A stretch of DNA of 64,000 bases. It comes from Actinoplanes lobatus (GTDB lineage Bacteria; Actinomycetota; Actinomycetes; Mycobacteriales; Micromonosporaceae). This document shows, piece after piece, positions 47,152-56,609 of this stretch. Below the pieces are notes generated by a model. That model had not been told where the DNA came from. It saw only the letters and a list, made by a program, of their open reading frames with translations, and did not search any database. The position numbers and the translations under genes were made by a program. Numbering within the stretch: the stretch's first letter is position 1; every line of letters begins with the position of its first letter. Location: NCBI RefSeq assembly GCF_014205215.1, contig NZ_JACHNC010000001.1, forward strand, positions 10,306,199 to 10,370,198. The letters run 5' to 3'.

Positions 47152-48260
47152 CGCCGGACCGCCGCGACGTCCGCGTAGGCCGAGCGCACGTCGGCGACCA
47201 CGTCCGCCTCGCCCGGCCAGGTGGCCGCCCTCAGCGGGCCACGGGCCGCGTAGTCGGCGCGCAGCCCGGGGTCGGCCAGCAGCCGCCGGACCGCCTCGTC
47301 GAGCGCGTCCAGGTCACCCGGCGGGATCTGCACCGCCGCGTCGCCGACCAGGCCGGGCAGCCCGCCGACCGCCGTGGTGACCAGCGGCACCCCGGCGTGC
47401 AGCGCCTCCTGCGCGAACAGCTGCCGTGCCTCCCAGTCACTGGTGATCACCGCGAGGTCCGCGCCGGCCAGCAGGTCGGGCACGTCGGTGCGGTGCCCGA
47501 GCAGGTGGACCGGGGCGTGCAGCCGGGACGCCCGCTGCGCCAGCGGCATGTAGCTGGGCCCGGACCCGGCGATCGCCACCACCGGCGGGTGTTCCAGCTC
47601 CCGCCACCGGGCGGCGGCGTCGACCAGCAGGTCGTAGTGCTTCTGCGGGTGCAGGCGGCCGACCGACAGGATGAACGGCGTCTCGCCCCGCAGCCGGAAC
47701 TCGGCGCGCACCGCCGTCCGGGTCCGCTTCGGCGGCGCGAGCTGCGGTGTCGCGACCGGGCCGAGCCGCGCGTTGCGCGCGCCGAGCGCGACGGCCCGCT
47801 CCACCAGATCCTCCGACGCGCCCAGCGTCAGCGCGGCGTTGCGTGCCACGATCCGTTCCAGCAGCGCGCCGGCCTGGCCTCTGAGACCACGCGCGAGCAC
47901 GGCGTTGTGCCAGGTCACCACGAGGGGTACGCCGGTGCGCGCGACCGAGGCCACGAAGGCCGCCCGCAGCCCGTGCGCGTGGATCACCTCGGCGTCCCGC
48001 CCGGCGATCGCCCGTCGCAGCTGCCGGATCGCGCCGGAGTCCTGCGGTCCGGGGTCGGCCGGGATCTCCACGACCGAGTACTCGATGCCGCCGGCCGTGA
48101 ACCCGAAGTGCTGATCCACCGCGGCCGGCCCGCACACCAGCACCCGGCACCCTCCGGCGACCAGCCCACGGGCGAGTGAGGCGACGTGCTGACCGATCCC
48201 GCCGGTACTCGACGCGACCACCAGCACGACCGAGCCGCGCCAACCCTCGTCGCTGCTCAC
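47148..48260 (-). CDS. GT4-family glycosyltransferase
   Basis: A 370-aa GT-B enzyme: VVLVVASSTGGIGQHVASLARGL (acceptor-domain glycine loop), FILSVGRLHPQKHYDLLVDAAARW (donor-domain start) and the EX7E-type pattern around SDWEARQLFAQEALHAGVPLVTTAVGGLPGLV. It would transfer a sugar from a nucleotide donor, likely to a lipid-linked acceptor. GTG 48260 (VSSDEGWRGSV) has a nearby AGAGGGG. It is coupled to the membrane protein gene and lies 97 bp after the MurJ-like gene. Confidence 0.88.
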   Translation of the reverse strand: MSSDEGWRGSVVLVVASSTGGIGQHVASLARGLVAGGCRVLVCGPAAVDQHFGFTAGGIEYSVVEIPADPGPQDSGAIRQLRRAIAGRDAEVIHAHGLRAAFVASVARTGVPLVVTWHNAVLARGLRGQAGALLERIVARNAALTLGASEDLVERAVALGARNARLGPVATPQLAPPKRTRTAVRAEFRLRGETPFILSVGRLHPQKHYDLLVDAAARWRELEHPPVVAIAGSGPSYMPLAQRASRLHAPVHLLGHRTDVPDLLAGADLAVITSDWEARQLFAQEALHAGVPLVTTAVGGLPGLVGDAAVQIPPGDLDALDEAVRRLLADPGLRADYAARGPLRAATWPGEADVVADVRSAYADVAAVRR

Positions 48261-48357
48261 GACCTCGACTACCCCTCTCGTCCGGCGACCGCAGGCACGA
48301 TCGCTGGTCCTTGCACGGCACACACGGCGTCGGCGGTGGGTGGCGTGGACACGTCGC

Positions 48358-49974
48358 CTATCGGCGAAGCCGCCGCCCAAGTGTGCTCACCAGCGGGCCG
48401 ATGTCCCGCCGGTCCAGCACGAAGGCCAGCGCGGCGAAGACGCCCGCGACGACCGCCCCGCCCAGCATGCCCGCAACAATGCTGCCGAACACGCCCGGGG
48501 TGGGCCACACCGTCGCCTCCAGCGCCCGCACCACACCCCACCCGGCGAGCCCGGCCACGGCGGCCGCGACGACCGCGGCCGCACCGGCCCGGCCCAGACC
48601 GGCGAGCGCGGCCCGGCCGGCGTGCCGCCGCACCGCCAGGACCAGCAACAACCCGGTGACCGACATGCCGACGGCATTGGCCAGCCCGAGACCGTACACC
48701 TCCCGCGGACCGTCGGCGACCGCTGTGGCGACGATCACGGCGGCGCCCGCGGTGAGCCAGCCCACCGCCGAGGCGACCGCGGCGGCCACGGTCGCGCCAC
48801 GGGCGTACAGAGCCCGGGAGAGCAGCGCGAACAGGGCGTAACCGAGCAGCCCGGGCGCGAACCCGACCACACCGGGCACCGCGTCCGGAACCTCCATGAG
48901 CCGCGTCATCGGGATCGCCAGCCCGGCCAGCGCGGCCGTGCCGAACCCGGCGAGCAGCACCACCGAACGCGCGGTCGCGGACAGCGAGGCCGCGTACCCC
49001 GTCTCGTCGCCCTCGGAGGCCGCCGCCGACAGCCGCGGATAGACCGCGGTGGCCAGCGGCACCGCGAGCACCGCCCACGGCAGCAGGAACAGCGTCTGCG
49101 CACCGCTGTAGGGCGCCATCTGCCGGGCCGCGAACACCACGATCAGCGCGGCCACCACCTGCTGCGCCCCGACCGTGACCGCGCCGGCCCAGCCGAGCCG
49201 GACCGCCTGACGGCCCTCGCCGCCCGGGAACCGCAACGACGGCCGCAACCGCAGCCGCAGCCGCGACACCGGGATCAGCAGGCAGAGACTGAGCGCCACC
49301 ACCCCGAGGGTGGTGCCCACCGACAGGGTGAGCTCCCCGGCCCGGCTCAGCCCGGCGAAGTCGGATCCGACGCCGTCGATCCCGGCATAGGTGAGATAGG
49401 CGGTCATCACCACCACGCTGGACAGCAGCGGCGCGATCACCGGCCAGGCGAACCGGTGATGCGCCTGCAACACCCCGGTCAGCACGATCCCGATGCCGTA
49501 GAGCGGCAGCTGCGGCGCGAAGACCCGCAGCATCCGGGCGGCGACCTCGTGGTGCTCCGGTGCGATGTCGAAGAGCCCGGTGATCGGCCCGGAGATCAGA
49601 AAGACCAGGACCGCCAGGGGTACGGTGAGCACGATCACCCACGTGAGCAGCGCCGACACGACCCGGTCGACCCGTCGGCGATCCCCGGCGGCGACCGCGC
49701 CGGCGAGCAGCGGCACCACGAGGCTGGCCAGCGCACCGCCCGCCGCGAGTTCGAAGACGATGTTCGGCACCAGGTTGGTGGCGAGGTAGACGTCGGCCAG
49801 GCTGTCGTCGCCGACGGTGTAGAAGAACACCGCGGTCCGCCCGAACCCGGCGAGCCGCGCCAGGATCGTGAGCACCGAGATCAGCGCGGCCGCGCCGGCG
49901 AGCCTGGCGCCCGTACCCCGAAGGTGTGTGGAGACCCGCGCTGGAGCCGCGCCCGTTTCGGAAGGCTTGGTCAC
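48358..49974 (-). CDS. MurJ/MviN-like lipid flippase
   Basis: A 538-aa membrane protein of the MOP superfamily with about 14 TM segments. The N-half has ARLAGFGRTAVFFYTVG (the R-x-x-G-F-x-R motif region) and DVYLATNLVPNIVFELAAGGALASLVVPLL, both characteristic of MurJ/MviN; AYLTYAG and LPWAVLAVPLATAVYPRLS follow. It should flip a lipid-linked precursor. The main MurJ in actinobacteria usually lies elsewhere near oriC, so this is likely a paralogue for another glycolipid. GTG 49974 overlaps the MraY-like gene by GTGA. Confidence 0.87.
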   Translation of the reverse strand: MTKPSETGAAPARVSTHLRGTGARLAGAAALISVLTILARLAGFGRTAVFFYTVGDDSLADVYLATNLVPNIVFELAAGGALASLVVPLLAGAVAAGDRRRVDRVVSALLTWVIVLTVPLAVLVFLISGPITGLFDIAPEHHEVAARMLRVFAPQLPLYGIGIVLTGVLQAHHRFAWPVIAPLLSSVVVMTAYLTYAGIDGVGSDFAGLSRAGELTLSVGTTLGVVALSLCLLIPVSRLRLRLRPSLRFPGGEGRQAVRLGWAGAVTVGAQQVVAALIVVFAARQMAPYSGAQTLFLLPWAVLAVPLATAVYPRLSAAASEGDETGYAASLSATARSVVLLAGFGTAALAGLAIPMTRLMEVPDAVPGVVGFAPGLLGYALFALLSRALYARGATVAAAVASAVGWLTAGAAVIVATAVADGPREVYGLGLANAVGMSVTGLLLVLAVRRHAGRAALAGLGRAGAAAVVAAAVAGLAGWGVVRALEATVWPTPGVFGSIVAGMLGGAVVAGVFAALAFVLDRRDIGPLVSTLGRRLRR

Positions 49975-50801
49975 GCCGGTGGCCGGCGGCCGAGTTCGTC
50001 GACGGCCCGCAGCCACGGCGTGTCCTGGATGACCTTGGTGAAGCTGACCTTCTCGCTGGCCGCGGTCAGCCCCGCCAGCGCGGCCAGCGCGGCGACCCGT
50101 CCGGCCGTCCCGCTGCGGGCGACCAGCGCCACCCCGAGCAGCGCGCCCAGCGCGTTCGCCCCGGCGTCACCGAGCATGATCTCCTCGCCCAGGTCGGCGG
50201 GCAGCAGCGCCGTCGCCGCGCCGAGGGTGCCGGCGGTCATCGACGCGTTGCGCCCGACCGCGAGCGGCGCCCCGGCGATCAGCCCGGCCTTGATCGCCCG
50301 CCCAGGCCGCAGGTCGAGCAGGTTGAGCAGATTGGCCGCCCCGGCGATCACCCCGGCGCCGAGCAGCACGTCGAAGCCCCGCCCGGACCGCGTGGACCGG
50401 CCGCTGCCGATCAGCGCGGACGCGGCGAGCCCGGCCGCACCCACCCCCGCGATCTTGACGAGCCCACTCGTGACCCGCCCCTCCCGCAGCGCGCCGAGAT
50501 GCCCGGCGAAGCCCTTGGCCGCCTTCTGCTCCGGCCGGTTGCCGACGATGTCGTCGTAGAAACCGACCGCCCCGCTGACCGCCCCGGCCGCGACCGCCGC
50601 CGCGGCGAGCCGCCCGGTCGGGGCCCCGGAGGCCGCGCCGACCGTGGCGCCGACCGCGAGGGCCGGGCCACCGGCGAGCGTCACGGTCCGCCCGTGGAAG
50701 TTGGTCCGGCGCAGCCCGCCCGCTTTCGGGTCGTGCCGCACCCAGCCGAGCACGGCCCGCGCGACCGAGGAGCCGATGCCGAAGGAGCGGAGGTACGCCA
50801 T
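49971..50801 (-). CDS. Short MraY/WecA-like phosphoglycosyltransferase
   Basis: A 276-aa membrane protein with the key sites of polyprenyl-phosphate sugar-phosphate transferases: AVGFYDDIVG (DD pair), NLLNLLDLRPGRA (nucleophile-region N-x-x-D) and IMLGDAGANALGALLG. It is shorter than MraY (about 360 aa) and WecA, with fewer TM helices, and the C-terminal HHHxE-like loop is not recognisable, so substrate and activity are uncertain. It overlaps the MurJ-like gene and probably provides the lipid-linked substrate for it. Confidence 0.78.
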   Translation of the reverse strand: MAYLRSFGIGSSVARAVLGWVRHDPKAGGLRRTNFHGRTVTLAGGPALAVGATVGAASGAPTGRLAAAAVAAGAVSGAVGFYDDIVGNRPEQKAAKGFAGHLGALREGRVTSGLVKIAGVGAAGLAASALIGSGRSTRSGRGFDVLLGAGVIAGAANLLNLLDLRPGRAIKAGLIAGAPLAVGRNASMTAGTLGAATALLPADLGEEIMLGDAGANALGALLGVALVARSGTAGRVAALAALAGLTAASEKVSFTKVIQDTPWLRAVDELGRRPPA

Positions 50802-50826
50802 GGCCGCAGAGTCTAGACGGGCGCGG

Positions 50827-51762
50827 CTACGGCGCGGCCGACGGCACGATGGACGTGGCGCCCGCGCCCAGGCCGTACTGACCGACCTTGTTCTGCACCA
50901 GCCGCTCGGCCGTGACCAGCGCGGTCGCGACCTGCCCCTGCACGGTGATCACGTTGTCCACGGTGGAGATGTCCTGGACGAGGGTCGGGTCGCTGCGGAT
51001 GGCGGAGACCAGGTTTCCCTCGCCGGCGCTGTCCCCGGCGACCACGAGCGGCCGGTTCCGGTGGAACTGGGAGGCCACCGTGACCGTGGCCTTGCTCTTC
51101 TTGTCGGCTTCCTTGTCGGTGGCCGGCGCCCCGGCGACGAGCACGATCGTCTCGGCGCCGCCGGTCGCGCCGTCCTCGGCGGTGAGGTAGCCGGGCTGCG
51201 CGAAGGCCGCCAGCACCGCGGTCACGTCACCGGGAGTGGGCTGTGACGGGCCGCTGCCCTGCTGGAGGGCGAGCGCGAGCAGCGCGGCGGCGGTCTCGAC
51301 ACCGTCGCTGTTCTGCGGCAGGCCGGCCGCCGAGATGCTCGGCTGCGACGACTGGTCGGCCAGCTGGAGCAGCTCGGTGGCGAAGTTCGAGTCGAGGAAC
51401 TTGTCCTCGACCTGGAGCCGGGCGGTGATCGTGGCGCCGGCCACGGTCAGCATCTCGGCGACGCCGTCGGCCGGGTCGTCCGCGCCGGGCAGCGCCACCA
51501 CCGCGACCTTGCGGCCGGCCAACTGGCCGTCCAGCAGCATGGGCGCGATCTGCTTGGCGAAGTCCTGGTTGCGGTTGACCTCTTCGTTGAGCTTGTTGAC
51601 CTGCTCACGACGGACGTTGTTGTCCTTGTTGAGCTGGGCCAGGTTGTCCCGCAGGTTCTCGGAGACCGGGCCGTTGAGGGCCGCGGTGCCGACCACCAGG
51701 CCGATCGCCAGCGCGAGGAACACCGCGGTGAGCGACACCACGTGGTACCGGAAGTTGATCAC
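50827..51762 (-). CDS. mctB: MctB-like copper-transport/outer-envelope protein (Rv1698 family)
   Basis: A 311-aa protein: MINFRYHVVSLTAVFLALAIGLVVG is the conserved membrane anchor, followed by a coiled-coil stretch (LRDNLAQLNKDNNVRREQVNKL) and an alpha/beta extracytoplasmic domain. The M. tuberculosis homologue Rv1698 (MctB) lowers intracellular copper; its biochemical role is debated. It sits directly after steA, as in mycobacteria. GTG 51762 after GAGGG. Confidence 0.9.
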   Translation of the reverse strand: MINFRYHVVSLTAVFLALAIGLVVGTAALNGPVSENLRDNLAQLNKDNNVRREQVNKLNEEVNRNQDFAKQIAPMLLDGQLAGRKVAVVALPGADDPADGVAEMLTVAGATITARLQVEDKFLDSNFATELLQLADQSSQPSISAAGLPQNSDGVETAAALLALALQQGSGPSQPTPGDVTAVLAAFAQPGYLTAEDGATGGAETIVLVAGAPATDKEADKKSKATVTVASQFHRNRPLVVAGDSAGEGNLVSAIRSDPTLVQDISTVDNVITVQGQVATALVTAERLVQNKVGQYGLGAGATSIVPSAAP

Positions 51763-51769
51763 GACGCCC

Positions 51770-52954
51770 TCAGAAAAGATTGCCCAGCTGGAAGACGAAA
51801 TTGTCCCACCACTCGGACACGACGGTGAGATACGCCTTCCCCACGGTGGAGACCGCCACGGCCGAGGCCATCGCGGCGAGCGCGGACAGCACCAGCAGCA
51901 GCACCGCCGACCCGGAGACGCTCTGCCGGTAGAGCCGGCTCACGCCCTTCGCGTCGACCAGCTTGCCGCCGACCTTGAGCCGGGTGAGGAAGGTGGAGGC
52001 CATGCCGCCGCGGCCCTTGTCCAGGAACTCGACCAGGTTCGCGTGCGTGCCGACGGCCACGATCAGGGACGCCCCCTTCTCGTCGGCGAGCAGCATCGCC
52101 AGGTCCTCGCTGGTGGCGGCGGCCGGGAAGGTCAGGCCGTCGACACCCAGATTCTGCACCCGCTGCAGGCCCGGGGCGCGCCCGTCCGGGTACGCGTGGA
52201 CGACCACCTCGGCGCCGCAGCGCAGCACGTCGTCGGTGACCGAGTCCATGTCCCCGATGATCATGTCGGGGGTGTAGCCGTTCTCCACCAGCGCGTCCGC
52301 GCCGCCGTCGACCCCGATCAGGACCGGCTTGTACTCCCGGATGTACGGCCGGAGAACCTCCAGGTCCTCCTTGTAGTCGTAGCCACGGACCACGATCAGC
52401 ACATGCCGGCCGCCGATGCGGGTCTGCACGTCCGGCACGCCGACGCCGTCGAGCAGCAGGTCCCGCTCCTGCTTGAGGTAGTCCATGGTGTTCGCGGCGA
52501 ACGCCTCGAGCTGCACCGACAGACCCTCGCGGGCCTCGGCCATCGACTTGGCCACGGTCTCCGCGTCCTGCCGGACACCGGAGGCGACCGGCTCGCCGTC
52601 GAGCAGCACGGCGCCGCCCTCGATGCTGACCACCCGGCCCTCACGCAGGCCGGCGAACACGTCCTCACCCAGGTCGTCGACGAGGATCACGCCGCCCTGG
52701 ATCAGCACCTCGGGGCCGAGATTCGGATAACGGCCGGAGATCGACGGCTTGGCGTTGAGCACCGCCATCACCCCGGAGGCGACGAGCGAGTCGGCCGCGA
52801 CCCGGTCCAGGTCGACGTGATCGATCACGGCGATCTCACCGGGCCGCAGACGGCCGGTCAGGCGCTTGGTCCGCCGGTCCAGCCGGGCCACGCCGGAGAC
52901 CGGACCGGGCTCAGCGCCCCTGGTCCGGCGGAGGGTGGGAATGGGAAGTCGCAT
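51770..52954 (-). CDS. steA: Putative cytokinetic ring protein SteA
   Basis: A 394-aa protein of the thiamin-pyrophosphokinase-like SteA family: VSGVARLDRRTKRLTGRLRPGEIAVIDH, SGRYPNLGPEVLIQGGV, RGYDYKEDLEVLRPYI, GVDGGADALVENGYTPDMIIGDMDSV, then a C-terminal TM helix (SGSAVLLLVLSALAAMASAVAV). In Corynebacterium SteA with SteB affects daughter-cell separation; the adjacent MctB-type protein is the SteB-like partner. ATG 52954 was chosen (AGGA 8 bases upstream); ATG 52963 is possible. Confidence 0.92.
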   Translation of the reverse strand: MRLPIPTLRRTRGAEPGPVSGVARLDRRTKRLTGRLRPGEIAVIDHVDLDRVAADSLVASGVMAVLNAKPSISGRYPNLGPEVLIQGGVILVDDLGEDVFAGLREGRVVSIEGGAVLLDGEPVASGVRQDAETVAKSMAEAREGLSVQLEAFAANTMDYLKQERDLLLDGVGVPDVQTRIGGRHVLIVVRGYDYKEDLEVLRPYIREYKPVLIGVDGGADALVENGYTPDMIIGDMDSVTDDVLRCGAEVVVHAYPDGRAPGLQRVQNLGVDGLTFPAAATSEDLAMLLADEKGASLIVAVGTHANLVEFLDKGRGGMASTFLTRLKVGGKLVDAKGVSRLYRQSVSGSAVLLLVLSALAAMASAVAVSTVGKAYLTVVSEWWDNFVFQLGNLF

Positions 52955-53016
52955 CCCGGCCATCCTGACATGCCGTCGCACCCACTTCCCCAGCGACATG
53001 CTCCAGCTCACCTTTT

Positions 53017-54774
53017 CTAGGCGCGCTTCTCCCGAGCCGCCACGGAGAGCAACTCCTCCGCATGGGCGATACCCAGGTCCGAATCGGGCAGACCAGCCAG
53101 CATTCTGGACAATTCCCTAGCCCGTTCGGTCTCTTCCACGATCCGAACACCACTCGTGGTGATCGCCCCACCGGTGTCCTTCGCGACCACGAGATGACGA
53201 TCGGCGAATGCCGCGACCTGCGGCAGGTGCGTCACGACCAACACCTGATGGGTACGCGCGAGCCGCGCCAACCGCTTGCCGATCTCGACCGCGGCCGTGC
53301 CGCCGACACCCGAGTCCACCTCGTCGAACACCAGGGTGGGCGGACCGCCCGCCCCGGCGAACACCACCTCGATGGCCAGCATCACCCGGGACAGCTCACC
53401 ACCGGAGGCGCCCTTCTGCAGCGGCAGCGCGGGCGCGCCCGGGTGGGCCAGCAGCCGCAGCTCCACCTCGTCGGCGCCGTCCGCCCCGGCGGCCACCGTC
53501 GCACCGTCGACCGTCACGGCCGGCTCGTCCCGCGACGGTGCCCGGGTGAGCACCGCCACCTCGACCCGGGCGTGCGGCATCGCCAGCCCGGCCAGCTCGA
53601 CGCTGACCGCCTCGGAGAACCGGCCGGCCGCCTCCCGCCGGGCCGCGGTCAGCCGCCCGGCCAGCTCGGCCACCGACGCCTCCAGCCGCTGGCGCTCCCG
53701 GTCCAGCTCCTCCAGCAGCTCGTCGGAGGTGTCCAGCTCACCCAGCTTGGTCTTCGCGTGCTCCGCCCAGGCGATGACACCGTCGATGTCGTCCGCGTAC
53801 TTCCGGGTCAGCCCCCGCAGCGCGGCCCGCCGCTCGTAGATCGCCTCCAGCCGGGCCGGATCGGCATCGAGCGTCCCCAGATAGGCGGACAACTCGGACG
53901 ACACGTCACCGACCAGGGTGGCCGCCTCCTCGATCCGCGCCGCCAGGTCGGCGAGCGACGGGTCGACCTGCGACTGCCCCTCCAGGGTGCGCCGGGCCAG
54001 CCCGAGCAGCTGGGTGGCGTCGGGGGTGTCGTCGGCCACCTCCACCCCACCGGCCAGCGCCTGCCCCGCCAGGGTGGCCGCGACCCGCAGCCCCTCGGCA
54101 TGCTCCAGCCGCTGCACCTCGTTACGCAGATCCTCGTCCTCACCGGGCTGCGGATCGACCCGGGTGATCTCGTCGAGGCCCAGCTTGAGAAGGTCCGCCT
54201 CCTGCGAGCGCTGCCGGGCGTTGCGCCGCCGGTCGGCCAGGTCGTCGACCACCGAACGCCAGCGGCCGAACGCCTCCCGATACGACTCCAGCAGCTTCTC
54301 GTGCTCCGGGCCGGCGAACCGGTCCAGTGCGGACCGCTGCTCCGACGGGCGCAGCAGGCGCAACTGGTCGGACTGACCGTGCACGGCCAAGATCTGCTCG
54401 CCCAGCTCGCTCAACGTCGACACCGGCATGCTCCGGCCGCCGACGTGCGCCCGGGACCGGCCCTCCGCCGTCACCGTGCGGCTCAACAGGACCGAGCCGT
54501 CGTCGTCGGCCTCGCCACCGGCGTCGGTGATCCGGGTCCGCACGGCGTCGCCCAGAGTCCCGCCGAGCTTGAGCCGGCCCTCGACCACGGCCCGCCCCGG
54601 GTCGGCCCGGACCCGGCCGGCGTCGGCCCGGCCACCGAACAGCAGTCCGAGACCGGTCACCACCATGGTCTTACCGGCGCCGGTCTCACCGGTGATCACG
54701 TTCATTCCCGACGAGAGGCGCAGCGTCGTGTCGTCGATGACGCCGAGCCCGGTGATGCGCAGTTCCTCCAGCAC
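53017..54774 (-). CDS. recN: DNA repair protein RecN
   Basis: A 585-aa SMC-like repair ATPase: MLEELRITGLGVIDDTTL, Walker A GETGAGKT at 29-36, coiled-coil arms, signature KGASGGELSRVMLAIEV, Walker B PTLVFDEVDSGVGG, VLVVTHLPQVAAFAD. It acts early in double-strand-break repair. First of the recN-steA-mctB run downstream of nadK. Confidence 0.96.
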   Translation of the reverse strand: MLEELRITGLGVIDDTTLRLSSGMNVITGETGAGKTMVVTGLGLLFGGRADAGRVRADPGRAVVEGRLKLGGTLGDAVRTRITDAGGEADDDGSVLLSRTVTAEGRSRAHVGGRSMPVSTLSELGEQILAVHGQSDQLRLLRPSEQRSALDRFAGPEHEKLLESYREAFGRWRSVVDDLADRRRNARQRSQEADLLKLGLDEITRVDPQPGEDEDLRNEVQRLEHAEGLRVAATLAGQALAGGVEVADDTPDATQLLGLARRTLEGQSQVDPSLADLAARIEEAATLVGDVSSELSAYLGTLDADPARLEAIYERRAALRGLTRKYADDIDGVIAWAEHAKTKLGELDTSDELLEELDRERQRLEASVAELAGRLTAARREAAGRFSEAVSVELAGLAMPHARVEVAVLTRAPSRDEPAVTVDGATVAAGADGADEVELRLLAHPGAPALPLQKGASGGELSRVMLAIEVVFAGAGGPPTLVFDEVDSGVGGTAAVEIGKRLARLARTHQVLVVTHLPQVAAFADRHLVVAKDTGGAITTSGVRIVEETERARELSRMLAGLPDSDLGIAHAEELLSVAAREKRA

Positions 54775-54826
54775 AGGCGAACAGTATCGGGACCCACCGA
54801 CAAAAGCCCACCGCGGGGGTTTCTGA

Positions 54827-55714
54827 TCAGCGTCGATTGCCCCGCCAGCCGACCACCGGAAGCCCGAACTTCGCCACCAGCGTGTCGGTGAACGGGCGCG
54901 GCGCGAGACGGACCAGGCGGACCGGCAGCCGCCCGCGCTCCACGGTCACCGTCGATCCCGGCGGCAGGTCCCAGGTGCGGCGCCCGTCACAGCACAGCAC
55001 CGCGAACGACGTGTACGGGTCCACCGTCAACACGAACGTCGACGTAGGCGCCGTCACGATCGGGCGACTGAACAGGGCGTGCGCGCTGATCGGCACCAGC
55101 AGCAGCGCCTCCACCTCGGGCCACACCACCGGCCCGCCGGCGGAGAACGCGTACGCCGTCGACCCGGTCGGGGTGGCACACACCACACCGTCGCAGCCGT
55201 ACCGGGACAGCGGCCGCCCGTCCACGTCCACGAGCAGCTCGAGCATCTGCGCCCGCTGCCCCTTCTCCACGGTCACCTCGTTGAGCGCCCACGACTCGGC
55301 GATCAGCCGTCCGTCGTACTCCGCCCGGACGTCCAGGGTGAGCCGCTCGTCCACCGTGTAGTCCCCGGCCACCACGTCGGCGACCGCCTGGTCGATGTGG
55401 TCGATCTCGGCCTCCGCCAGGAAGCCGACCTTGCCCAGGTTGATGCCGAGCAGCGGCGTCTTCGACGGGCGGGCCAGCTCCGCCGCCCGCAGGAACGTGC
55501 CGTCCCCGCCGAGCGCCATCACGATCTCCACGCCCTCGGCCGCGTCCGGGCCGTCGACCGGCTGCACACCCTCCGGCAGCTCCAGGTCGGCGACCTCGTC
55601 GGCGATCACCCGCACCTCGAACCCGGCCGCGATCAGGTCCAGCGCCACCGCCCGGGCGTGCTGGGTACTCTGCCTGCGCCCGGTGTGCGTCACCAGCAGG
55701 GCCGAGCGCGTCAT
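54827..55714 (-). CDS. nadK: NAD kinase
   Basis: A 295-aa enzyme: IVMALGGDGTFLRAAELA (GGDGT), LLGINLGKVGFLAEAE, WALNEVTVEKGQ (NE/D), CDGVVCATPTGSTAYAFSAGGP. It phosphorylates NAD to NADP. ATG 55714 overlaps the tlyA stop by ATGA, the conserved tlyA-nadK-recN order. Confidence 0.96.
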   Translation of the reverse strand: MTRSALLVTHTGRRQSTQHARAVALDLIAAGFEVRVIADEVADLELPEGVQPVDGPDAAEGVEIVMALGGDGTFLRAAELARPSKTPLLGINLGKVGFLAEAEIDHIDQAVADVVAGDYTVDERLTLDVRAEYDGRLIAESWALNEVTVEKGQRAQMLELLVDVDGRPLSRYGCDGVVCATPTGSTAYAFSAGGPVVWPEVEALLLVPISAHALFSRPIVTAPTSTFVLTVDPYTSFAVLCCDGRRTWDLPPGSTVTVERGRLPVRLVRLAPRPFTDTLVAKFGLPVVGWRGNRR

Positions 55715-56535
55715 TTCTCCTCCACGAAGGCAACCGGGCCGGCTTCGACGACGGCCTCGATCCGAGCTGGGTCAGCGGGCGGGGCGTCCCGCCGGAACCA
55801 CACGAAGAACTCCACATTGCCGCTCGGCCCCGGCAGCGGGCTAGCCGTCACGGCCGCCACCCCGAGGCCCAGCCCGGACGCGGCCGCCGCCACGTCCAGC
55901 ACCGCCTCGGCGCGCAGCCGCCAGTCACGCACCACCCCACCCGAGCCGACACGTTCCTTACCCACCTCGAACTGGGGCTTCACCATCAGCGCCAGATCGC
56001 CGTCCGGCCCGGTGCACCCGGCCAGCGCCGGCAGCACCAGCCGCAACGAGATGAACGACAGATCCGCCACGGTCAGATCCACCGGGCCGCCGATCGACTC
56101 CGGGGTGATCGACCGCACGTTCGTCCGCTCCTGCACCACCACCCGCTCGTCGGTACGGATCGGCCAGGCCAACTGCCCGTACCCGACGTCGACCGCCACC
56201 ACCTGCCGGGCCCCGGCGCGCAGCAGCACGTCGGTGAACCCGCCGGTCGAGGCGCCCGCGTCCAGGCAGCGCCGGCCGGTCACGGTCAGCCCCTGCGGAC
56301 CGAACGCGGCCAGCGCCCCGGCGAGTTTGTGGCCGCCCCGCGACACGTACTCGTCCTTCGGGTCCTCGCCGGTCACCACGATCGGATCGGCGGGGTCGAC
56401 CATCGCGGCGACCTTCGCCGCGGTGGTGCCGCGCACCAGCACACGGCCGGCCGCGACGAGCGTGGCGGCCTGCTCCCGGGAGCGGGCGAGCTTACGACGG
56501 ACGAGCTCGGCGTCGAGACGCGCACGGCGGGCCAT
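55711..56535 (-). CDS. tlyA: TlyA-type 16S/23S rRNA 2'-O-methyltransferase
   Basis: A 274-aa S4/FtsJ-fold enzyme: S4 domain (RRARLDAELVRRKLARSREQAATLVAAGRV), K-D-x-Y-V-S-R-GG-x-KL hinge, SAM loop DAGASTGGFTDVLLRAGA, VADLSFISLRLVLPAL, LMVKPQFEVGKERVG. TlyA 2'-O-methylates 16S and 23S rRNA and confers capreomycin sensitivity in mycobacteria. ATG 56535 follows AAGGGA with a 5-base spacer. Confidence 0.95.
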   Translation of the reverse strand: MARRARLDAELVRRKLARSREQAATLVAAGRVLVRGTTAAKVAAMVDPADPIVVTGEDPKDEYVSRGGHKLAGALAAFGPQGLTVTGRRCLDAGASTGGFTDVLLRAGARQVVAVDVGYGQLAWPIRTDERVVVQERTNVRSITPESIGGPVDLTVADLSFISLRLVLPALAGCTGPDGDLALMVKPQFEVGKERVGSGGVVRDWRLRAEAVLDVAAAASGLGLGVAAVTASPLPGPSGNVEFFVWFRRDAPPADPARIEAVVEAGPVAFVEEK

Positions 56536-56609
56536 CAAAATCCCTTTTCGAGGTACGGGTGGTTCGTTACAGCCTGCACAACCTACTCGCCGCCGGTCGT
56601 GCCCCGGCC

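Noticed and set aside
44794..47178. Long plus-strand open frame over the large membrane protein gene
   Set aside because: The composition (Arg/His/Gly/Gln) and lack of a ribosome site or motifs mark it as antisense; the minus strand encodes hydrophobic helices.
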